NCBI GenBank assembly: GCA_016256075.1
Contig: SDVU01000320.1
Location: 1-15,230 of the forward strand
From: Dictyocoela muelleri
Lineage: Eukaryota; Microsporidia
DNA length: 15,230 bases
Direction: 5' to 3'
A program made the position numbers and the translations under genes. Below, piece after piece: positions 9,612-15,230 of this stretch; position 1 is the stretch's first letter; each line of letters begins with the position of its first letter. Under the pieces are notes generated by a model, which had not been told where the DNA came from, did not search any database, and saw nothing but the letters and a program-made list of their open reading frames with translations.

Positions 9612-9760
9612 AGGGTTTCAAAGTTATAGACCCATTTCTTTCAAAGTTATATATCCATTTTCTTAAAAAGTATAGACCATTTTCTTTCAGAATTATAGAC
9701 ACATTTCTGTCAGACTTATAGACACGCTTTTATAGAGTTATAGACACATTTTGCCGGAAT
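9612..9760 (+). repeat. Tandem array C (unit with AAAGTTATAGACCCATTT)
   Basis: About six or seven degenerate units of 22-24 bp carry variants of AGTTATAGACACATTTC, for example CAAAGTTATAGACCCATTTC and CAGACTTATAGACACG. The same unit forms arrays at 12880-12925, 13560-13700 and, inverted, 14510-14710. Confidence 0.85.
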
Positions 9761-9784
9761 CATAAACGATCTGCGAAATTTCAA

Positions 9785-10260
9785 ATTGATAAATAATTTT
9801 TTTAACCCATATTTTTATACGAATATTTAAAACCTATATTTTTCTACCCCTTATTTTTAGCACTCACCTTCTAACCTATATTTTTTAACCCTTTAATTCT
9901 TACCCTTTTTTTTCCCCATTTTTATATCCTATATTTTTTAACTTATATTTTTTATAACCCATATTTCGTAACCCTTATTTCGATACACTGATTTTATACT
10001 ATTATTAATTAACCCATTATTTATAAACTTTTTTTTTATTAAAAATCATTTTTTAACCCGTATTTTTCTCTTATTTTTGCACCTCATCTTACCATTATTT
10101 ATAAACTAATTTCTATAACCCTTAATTTAACTCTTATTTTATGCTCTTAATTATTACCCTTATTTTTTAGCAAATATTTTCATTCCTCATTTTGTAACCC
10201 ATACTTTGTAGCCCCTATTTTTTACCTATATTGTAAATATGTAAAATTAAACCTTATTAT
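9785..10260 (+). repeat. Degenerate array D (AACCCATATTTTT-like units)
   Basis: About 475 bp of pyrimidine-rich DNA repeats AACCCNTATTTTT at irregular spacing of about 14-20 bp, for example TAACCCATATTTTT, AACCTATATTTTT, AACCCTTATTTCG. The strand bias is strong: C and T on this strand, few G. It directly follows array C. It looks like a decayed minisatellite, not a telomere. Confidence 0.75.
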
Positions 10261-10350
10261 TTTACCTCCATTTTTTATTTTTTTCACAATTCCCAATTTA
10301 AGCTTCAAATAAGTATTAAAGTCACTATTGACTTTATGTTTTTGGAATAC

Positions 10351-10627
10351 AACGGGTTAGTCAATCCCAAAAGTCATATCGATAGAAAAAACGAAAATAA
10401 AGAAAGACATTTGAAATTTTTAGCATTTAATAATCATGCGACGCTTTTTCATATACTCGTATTTTTATTTCAAATTAGGAAATTCTCGTTGTAATATTCT
10501 AATTTTGAAATAAAAATACAAGTATATGAAAAAGAGCACCAGTATTATTAATCCCATGAAATTTCGACTATCTTTCTTTATTTTCATTTTTTCTCTCGAT
10601 ATGAATTCTAGGATTGGCAACCCGGTT
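10351..10627 (+). repeat. Fold-back element, copy 1
   Basis: AACGGGTTAGTCAATCC pairs with GGATTGGCAACCCGGTT at the ends. Inside, CATATACTCGTATTTTTATTT (10450 onward) pairs with AAATAAAAATACAAGTATATG about 60 bases later. The loop is about 20 bp. Its two arms have diverged more than the arms of copy 2. Confidence 0.85.
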
Positions 10628-10731
10628 CTCACATTATACTTTTTTTTCATAAAAAATCAAAAATTCAGATAATTTTAGTAATTTTTATTATATTTTTGAA
10701 TTTTTTTAAAATACAAAGTATACTGTGAGAC

Positions 10732-11009
10732 CCGGGTTAGTCAATCTTAGAAGTCATATCGAGAAGATAAACGACAATATTGAAACATATGCAAAATTAT
10801 ATAGCATTTTATAATCCAGGAGCCTTTTTTCATATACTCGTATTTTAAATCCAAATTATGGAATCACAACGCGAATTTCCTAATTTTGAAATAAAAATAC
10901 GAGTATATGAAAAAAGCTCCTGGATTATAAATTGCCATAAAATTTTGCTTATGTTTTAATATTGTCGTTTCTCTTCTCGATATGCTTCTAATATTGACTA
11001 ACCCGTTGT
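10732..11009 (-). repeat. Fold-back element, copy 2 (inverted relative to copy 1)
   Basis: GGGTTAGTCAATCTTAGAAG pairs with CTTCTAATATTGACTAACCC at the ends. The inner arms TATAATCCAGGAGCC and GCTCCTGGATTATA are nearly exact, so this hairpin is better preserved than copy 1. It is marked minus because its loop matches the complement of the copy 1 loop. Confidence 0.85.
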
Positions 11010-11150
11010 AGAACCATGTATTTCTTGTAGAAGGTAAAACCACGATGATGTCATATCTACTAATTATTCTGAGCAGATTTTTTTCTCTTTATAAAAGTTG
11101 TAAATAGTAATTAATTATTATCAGATTCTAGCAAAGTATTTAGGTTCTTC

Positions 11151-11274
11151 AAGGGTTAGGCACCTGTCTGATTTTTATTAAATCGCATCCAAAAGAAAAA
11201 ATTTAATATTCTTTTCTGATTTCCTCTTATGGATGGCGAATTACTAAAAATCAAACAGGCGCCAGACCAGGGTC
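11151..11274. mobile_element. Small fold-back MITE (~124 bp)
   Basis: GGGTTAGGCACCTGTCTGAT (11154 onward) pairs with ATCAAACAGGCGCCAGACC (to 11268) with a few mismatches. The arms continue through ATTTTTATTAAATCGCATCC and its partner. Almost the whole length folds back, with a short AT-rich loop near 11205. No clear target duplication is visible. Confidence 0.7.
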
Positions 11275-11370
11275 GTAAGTATACTTTTATATTAAAAAAA
11301 TAAAAAAATAAAAAAATTAAATTAGATCTTTAAAAAGTATTATCAATAGAGAATCTAACATTCCAATTAT
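11275..11370. other. Low-complexity A-rich spacer
   Basis: A-rich DNA including several AAAAAAT runs separates the small fold-back from the SINE. No gene or repeat structure is seen. Confidence 0.6.
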
Positions 11371-11382
11371 TTATAATTTCAG
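11371..11382 (+). repeat. Left SINE target-site duplication
   Basis: TTATAATTTCAG is repeated exactly at 11871-11882. The pair brackets an element with a pol III promoter start and a simple-repeat tail, as expected for LINE-driven SINE insertion. Confidence 0.85.
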
Positions 11383-11846
11383 GGGGGCAGATAGCTCAGT
11401 TATAAATATGTTTAGATGTAAAATTTAAGTATCGAGGTTCGAAATCAACTGACGTCACTCTCTAATAAATAATGAGGGGTTGACAACAAGCGGTCAATAA
11501 CTATAGAAATATAGTATTAATATACAGTAGTTCCAGTGTGGTATAGCTGATTAAGACTTGGTCTAATTTGACAATGAAGCTAAAGGGTCTCTCCTGGGTG
11601 CGGTGAGAGTGCGGCCACGCTCCTCTGTAAACCGTAGTGATAAATAAAAAATCATTTGAATGCCTCTAATTACCTGTATCCTGCCGAGTCATAGATAAAA
11701 CGGAAATCGCGTATACAGCTGGGCTTCTGGGCGCTTAGGAAGTGACTTATTATTATAACACCAGATACCAAAGTCATAAGAGTATGGTTAAAAAAACCCT
11801 CCGGGTTGGCAGCTATAGATGTTGTCAGCATGTAATATAATATATT

Positions 11847-11870
<24 letters not shown>
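11383..11870 (+). mobile_element. tRNA-derived SINE with (TA)n tail
   Basis: A non-coding retroposon of about 488 bp that would be copied by a partner LINE. The head looks like a decayed tRNA: GGGGGCA at the start, an A box TAGCTCAGTTAT (11392 onward) and a B box GGTTCGAAATC (11436-11446), 44 bases apart as in a tRNA. A second, weaker pair, TAGCTGATTAAG (11544-11555) and GGGTCTCTCCT (11585-11595), is about 41 bases apart and hints at a dimeric tRNA origin. The body (about 11590-11830) is much more GC-rich than its surroundings. The tail is (TA)n (about 11837-11870). Exact 12-bp duplications on both sides show the copy is full-length and fairly young. I do not recognise the SINE family. Confidence 0.85.
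11837..11870. repeat. (TA)n tail of the SINE
   Basis: An alternating TA run forms the 3' end of the SINE directly before its right target duplication. SINE tails normally resemble the tail of the LINE that copies them, so a partner with a TA-type tail is expected; this is inference. Confidence 0.85.
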
Positions 11871-11877
<7 letters not shown>

Positions 11878-11882
11878 TTCAG
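11871..11882 (+). repeat. Right SINE target-site duplication
   Basis: The second exact copy of TTATAATTTCAG, directly after the (TA)n tail. Confidence 0.85.
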
Positions 11883-12330
11883 AAAAATATAAAAATGTTC
11901 AAATGATCTGAAAATGTATTTAGATATACATCATAGCTATAACGTTTAATCTTATTAAGATGAAGCCAGAGGTTTTCAATAAGTTATGTATTAGCTTTTG
12001 TAACTAAATCTAAAAATTATACTTGTGAGTTACTGAGCCATGAAAGCATCCAAAATTCGATCTTGCGCAGTCCATTTATCGGAAACTACATATGATTTTT
12101 TTTTAATTTCTTTTTGAATATAGGAATTAATGTTCTCATTTTCTATTTTCAAGTACCTGAAGTTAGCAATATCCGGTTTTATATGCAATACCACCCCAAA
12201 CCTTGACCGGGGTTCCAATATAACCTAAACTAGACTATGTTTAGTATAATAAGTTTTGTCTAACTGGTAATCTTTCGAAACCACTCCCAATCTTCCCAAT
12301 GAAATAAAATACGCTAAAGTCGTTTTTTTT
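11879..12330 (-). pseudogene. Tc1/mariner-like transposase relic
   Basis: On the minus strand the blocks appear in the order of a DDE transposase of the Tc1/mariner superfamily. VKVWGGIAYKTG (about 12185-12210) matches the VWGGI strand after the first Asp. The block at 12030-12218 gives ENINSYIQKEI, like the usual NxxxYI stretch, then VVSDKWTAQDRILDAF, in the place of the QDNAPxHTA helix with the second Asp. After a gap, LIENLWLHLNKIKRYSYD (about 11930-11983) matches the PIENLW motif that follows the third catalytic residue; the expected SPDLN before it is lost. The blocks sit in different frames with stops between them, so the gene is dead. The N-terminal DNA-binding region is not recognisable. 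The SINE lies at its 3' end. Confidence 0.7.
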
Positions 12331-12535
12331 CGTTGAAGTTTGTCGTTTTTCGAAGAAAGACGACAAATTTTTTTAATTAATAAAATAGTTAATTAAAAAC
12401 AAGAATAAAAAATTTGATAATTTTTTTCATATAATGACAAAATATCATAAAATTCTAAATTTTCATGAAAAAAAATTATTTTTTCTGTTTTAAATTATTT
12501 ATCTTTATCTATCATTTTTATATTACAATCTATAA
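12331..12535. other. AT-rich spacer with a small inverted repeat
   Basis: TTTGTCGT (12339-12346) and ACGACAAA (12360-12367) form a short inverted repeat. It could be a leftover terminus of the mariner-like element, but no mate is visible near 11300. The rest is poly-A/T rich. Confidence 0.4.
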
Positions 12536-12660
12536 CAGTGTTTCTCAAAGTGGTCCATACGGACCCTTTTGGTCTCTCAGAGACTTCAGGGGGGTACTTA
12601 AAGACTTTCTGGAGTTTAGTGGGTCCCTAAAGAGCTTTAGGGGTCCCTAGGAAATTATTT
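12536..12660 (+). mobile_element. Single end of a hAT-type element
   Basis: CAGTGTTTCTCAAAGTGGTC at 12536 is a typical hAT terminal repeat. The GC-rich DNA after it has small inverted repeats: GGTCC/GGACC (12552-12565), GTCTC/GAGAC (12572-12584) and a perfect CCCTAAAG/CTTTAGGG (12625-12642), as in subterminal hAT regions. No matching right end ending in CACTG is found to 15230, so the element is truncated, or its other end lies outside the window or was displaced by the fold-back at 12715. Confidence 0.65.
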
Positions 12661-12744
12661 TATAATATTGCATTTCTCTCTTTGGTTCTAGTAATTTTAC
12701 TCAATAAAATATTACATCAAAATTATACAGACATTCTTATAATC

Positions 12745-12835
12745 ATTGATACCATCTTTCATTATTATTGACACTATCTTTCATTATTATTAACAATATT
12801 TTTCATTATTATTGACACCATTTTTCATTACAAGG
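12745..12835 (+). repeat. Array A copy in the left arm
   Basis: Four units of about 22 bp with ATTGACACCATCTTTC variants (ATTGATACCATCTTTC, ATTGACACTATCTTTC, ATTAACAATATTTTTC, ATTGACACCATTTTTC). Neighbouring units are more alike here than in the copy at 9265. Confidence 0.9.
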
Positions 12836-12879
12836 TTTTTTGGTTATGGATTAATTGCCCCATAGCAATATACCTATTT

Positions 12880-12930
12880 CCAAGTTATAGACCCATTTTC
12901 AAAGTTATGACACATTTTCCAAAAGTGATA
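12880..12930 (+). repeat. Array C, left part, cut by a nested palindrome
   Basis: Two or three units such as AAGTTATAGACCCATTTTC and AAGTTATGACACATTTTCC stop at about 12937. The array resumes at 13560 with GGAAGTTGTAGACACATTTT, so the palindrome in between is a later insertion. Confidence 0.8.
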
Positions 12931-12937
12931 AAGCTGT

Positions 12938-13556
12938 TCCATCTTTCGGCCGGAGGTCGCGAGAGATTAGAAAAAAACTTTAATGTTATGGCTTTAGGCT
13001 GAAAGATTGCCAAACTTTATAGTTTCGGCTAAAAAATTTTTCAAATTTTAACAAAGCATTTTAAATTTAAAGAGATAAGAGTAAATTATAAGGGAGAAAA
13101 GAAACTTTTAAGGGTTGTGGAGGAAATGGAAACGATTATTATGATATTTAAGGGATAATTATAAGGATGTATGGTAAAAACGACTATAGTTAATTATAAG
13201 AGTGAAGGGTAAAAATATAATAGAATAGTGAAAATTATGATAGCGGAAGGAAAAATAACAAAAATCGTTCTTTAATCTTATAATTTTTCACACTCTTATA
13301 TTTACTTCCCCCTTAATCTTATAATACCTCCACATTTGTAATTTTTCCATCACTCTTATAATTTTTCCTCCTCATAATTTCATCGTACTCTTATAATTAA
13401 CCCTTGAAATTTTATCTCCAACCTTATATTTTTCCTCCATCTTTATAATTAAATATTACCTCTTTTAAATCAAAATGCTCATTTTTTTAAATTTGATAAA
13501 ATTTAAGACCAAAACTTCAAGTTTTTCGATCTTTCATCCACCAACCGAAAGATCGG
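12938..13556. mobile_element. ~620-bp palindromic element inserted in array C
   Basis: The ends TCCATCTTTCGGCCGGAGG and its diverged complement CCACCAACCGAAAGATCGGA are inverted repeats. The inner arms are made of TTATAAGAGTG/AGGGATAATTATAAGG units on the left (13075-13230) and the complementary CACTCTTATAATTTTTCC units on the right (about 13275-13450). The centre is near 13250. Array C continues on both sides, which fixes the approximate ends. There is no coding potential. No obvious target duplication is seen. Confidence 0.78.
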
Positions 13557-13559
13557 ATT

Positions 13560-13705
13560 AGGAAGTTGTAGACACATTTTTCCAGTGTTAAAAACTCAAA
13601 TTTTCGGGGTTATAAATCTTTTCAAGAGTCATAGCTCTTTTTTTGGGAGTCGTAGACATTGTTTTTTTATTTATAGGCCCGTTTTTTTCAGAGTTATGAG
13701 GATTT
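13560..13705 (+). repeat. Array C, right part
   Basis: About six degenerate units continue the array broken at 12937: AAGTTGTAGACACATTTTT, GGGTTATAAATCTTTTC, GAGTCATAGCTCTTTTT, GAGTCGTAGACATTG, ATTTATAGGCCCG and CAGAGTTATGAGGATTTTC. They are more diverged than the copies in the right arm. Confidence 0.8.
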
Positions 13706-13719
13706 TCTAGAACTATATG

Positions 13720-14510
13720 TATACTTTAAATACTTATACAAAATTAAACTCTATTTAATAATACCTCAAAATCAAGATCTCAAGAATTGTCGGTGCTATT
13801 CTGCATATAGATTTTTTTCGAGAGAAACTTTTTTAAAATTACATAATTTAAATTCCAGGATAAACTGAAATAATTATTCGGTTTGTAATAGCAGCAGGAG
13901 AGGCAGCATAGACGAGTTTACGCAAGATTCCTCCTAGATTTATATAAAAAAATGAAAAAGATTTTAGTTATAACAAGAATATTTAATTAAGAGTTCTTAG
14001 GCACTTCCCTAAAGAAATACACTAAACTATATAATATAGAAAAGACAAAAACTAACAATTTATATTATATTGTCTTATATACATATTGTAGATTCAGTTT
14101 TATATATAAAATTATAAATTAAGACTACATAAAACGATGTTTATAAAACATATGAGTGTGACAAAAAAAAGAGGATTTTATTCTATTTTTGTATTTATAT
14201 TTTTTAGTTCAGTTATTTCTTTAGATATAGTCTAAGATAAGTTAGATTTGACAATTCTTGTTTATCTGAGATATTACTAAATTTTTTTATAAAAAAATCG
14301 CGTGGCTAGTTATCGTGCTACTATTATAAACCGAAAAAGTATTTCAGTTTATTCTCTAATTTATCTTACGTATATTTTAAATAAGTTTCTCTTCAAAATA
14401 TATGCTGAGTAGAGTAATACTGACAATTTATGAGGCCTTGGGTTTACGATATTATTTATATGGGCTTATTGGCGTAAAAGTATTTAAAATATATTTTTAA
14501 ATCTAAAAAA
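13720..14510. other. Non-repetitive interior of the large fold-back element
   Basis: AT-rich DNA with no open frame of note and no recognised motif. A small patch (GCAGCAGGAGAGGCAGCATAG, 13891-13911, split here only by my reading) is less AT-rich than the rest but matches nothing I know. Confidence 0.5.
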
Positions 14511-14710
14511 TGTGTCTATAACTCAGAAAAAATGTGTCTATAACTCAGAGAAATTAATATAAAAAAATGTCTACAACTCTTAAAAAAGGATCTATAACTC
14601 TGAAAAAAATCCCTATAACTTTGAAATTTTGAGCCATAACATTTTGAAAAAGTTTATAACTTTTGAAACACGTGTCATGACATAGAAAATAGGTCTTTAA
14701 CTTCGGTAAT
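14510..14710 (-). repeat. Array C copy in the right arm (inverted)
   Basis: About nine units on the minus strand with AGTTATAGACACATTTTTT variants. The two outermost, at about 14510-14545 (TGTGTCTATAACTCAGA twice), are identical over 17 bases, suggesting recent local duplication. Confidence 0.88.
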
Positions 14711-14764
14711 ATATATATAGCATTTGGCAATAGATCCATAGCTGAAAAAAACCTTGTGAGGATA

Positions 14765-14875
14765 GATGGTGTCTATAATAATGGAAAATCGTGTCAATAA
14801 TAATGAAAATAATGTCAATAATATGAAATAAAGTGCCAAATATAATGAAATATGGTGTCGAAAATTATGAAAAGG
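14765..14875 (-). repeat. Array A copy in the right arm (inverted)
   Basis: About five units on the minus strand with ATTATTGACACNATNTTTCA variants, for example GTGTCAATAATAATGAAAAT on the plus strand. The array ends near AAAAGGTCTGTATAC, which mirrors the left-arm start. Confidence 0.88.
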
Positions 14876-14890
14876 TCTGTATACTTTATC

Positions 14891-15230
14891 CTTTAATATT
14901 TTTTCAATTTATAAATTCTTCATTACAATTTTTAAGTTTTATAAAAAAATAGTAATTTTTGTAGTTTCACTAATCCAAAATTTATTCAAATAATTTCACT
15001 CCCGAGTTTGCTATGCTGAAAAAAATAAATTTAAGAGAGTAAACCAAATACAACTCTACAAAATTAGAAAATGAACAAATATATGTTTTAAAAATGCGTC
15101 AAAAAATAGAAATGAAAAGTTTGGTTTGCCAAGGTAATTTCCCTTTCTTTATGAGGAAATTCTTACCTAAAGAAGACAACCCTAAGTCTATTATTTGAAA
15201 TAAGCGTAAAATCGCGTTTTATTCAGTTAT
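14891..15230. other. AT-rich right edge, no gene seen
   Basis: Apart from a modest inverted repeat, GGTAATTTCC with GGAAATTCTTACC (15134-15168), I see nothing recognisable. Short frames here are not convincing as genes. Confidence 0.55.

Larger units (their letters stand above)
10348..11012. mobile_element. Compound palindrome: two fold-back elements head to head
   Basis: The outer ends TACAACGGGTTAGTCAAT (10348-10365) and its complement (to about 11010) are inverted repeats. The whole left half (10348 to about 10640) pairs with the whole right half (about 10718-11012) around a centre near 10680. Each half is itself a palindrome of about 280 bp. The loop sequences (TAGGAAATTCTCGTTG in the left half, CAACGCGAATTTCCTA in the right) show that the halves are inverted to each other. 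No coding potential. This is either an inverted duplication of one fold-back element or two insertions. Superfamily unknown. Confidence 0.85.
12715..14890. mobile_element. Large FB/Galileo-style fold-back element with tandem-repeat arms
   Basis: The left arm from ATACAGACATTC (about 12724) and the right arm ending near GGTCTGTATAC (about 14874-14884) are inverted copies. Reading inward both have the same order: array A, then a unique link (ACAAGGTTTTTT, then TATGGAT, ATTGCC) at 12834-12885 and 14705-14755, then array C. The interior (13720-14510) is AT-rich and non-coding. Fold-back elements of flies have this architecture, with arms of short tandem units, but no sequence link to them is shown here. 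The ends are approximate and no clear target duplication is seen. A different palindrome (12938-13556) sits inside the left arm. Confidence 0.7.

Noticed and set aside
9785-10260. Telomere-like repeat (CCCTAA/CCTAA type)
   Set aside because: The spacing is irregular, every unit carries an ATTTTT block, and no run of true telomere units is present.
11383-11455. Functional tRNA gene
   Set aside because: The D and anticodon arms do not fold properly, the 3' acceptor strand is not complementary to the start, and the sequence runs on into a SINE body with target duplications.
12030-12218. Merlin/IS1016-type transposase, suggested by SDKWTA
   Set aside because: VWGGI upstream and IENLW downstream fit Tc1/mariner better, in the right order.
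12465-12650. Open frame of 61 codons on the plus strand
   Set aside because: It runs through the hAT terminal repeat and its hairpins; the Gly/Pro/Ser pattern comes from those GC-rich hairpins.
14554-14739. Open frame of 61 codons on the minus strand
   Set aside because: It is translation of the tandem array C; the repeated F-V-I-D-like pattern reflects the 22-bp unit, not a protein.
15070-15230. Possible 5' end of a gene starting MRQKIEM
   Set aside because: It ends after about 40 codons and overlaps a small inverted repeat; no supporting motif.

Overview
The window looks like non-genic nuclear DNA from an AT-rich eukaryote, by eye about three quarters A+T. I find no intact protein-coding gene. 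It is a graveyard of transposable elements and palindromes. An R4/Dong-type LINE, hAT-like and Tc1/mariner-like DNA transposons and a tRNA-derived SINE together suggest an invertebrate animal, perhaps an arthropod. That placement is inference; nothing in the window fixes the species.

Layout. 1-71 is an (ATTT)n microsatellite. 84-5378 is a decayed plus-strand non-LTR retrotransposon whose reverse transcriptase (about 2120-3560) and C-terminal restriction-like endonuclease (about 4060-4510) are still recognisable. It lies between two copies of a 12-bp repeat (72-83 and 5379-5390) that could be its target-site duplication. Two DNA elements landed inside it: a 763-bp fold-back MITE (924-1686, flanked by CATAT) and a hAT-type MITE (4573-5130) that carries its own large internal palindrome. 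5391-6500 is AT-rich DNA with no recognisable feature. About 6500-9240 holds traces of a degraded minus-strand coding tract of unknown family, split by a TIR element (about 7327-8066) that has a roughly 75-bp direct repeat on both sides.

The right half is dominated by repeats. 9265-10260 is a chain of degenerate short-period tandem arrays. 10348-11012 is a compound palindrome: two fold-back elements joined head to head. 11151-11274 is a small fold-back. 11383-11870 is a complete-looking SINE with tRNA-type A and B boxes, a (TA)n tail and a 12-bp target-site duplication. About 11879-12330 is a minus-strand Tc1/mariner transposase relic. 12536-12660 is a single hAT end. 12715-14890 is a fold-back element of about 2.2 kb whose inverted ends are built of tandem repeats, resembling in design the FB/Galileo elements of flies. 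A second palindrome (12938-13556) is inserted in its left arm. The last 340 bases hold nothing I recognise.

No pathway or operon is present. The relationships are those of nested insertion: MITEs inside the LINE, a TIR element inside a fossil coding tract, a SINE beside a mariner relic, and a palindrome inside a tandem-repeat arm.
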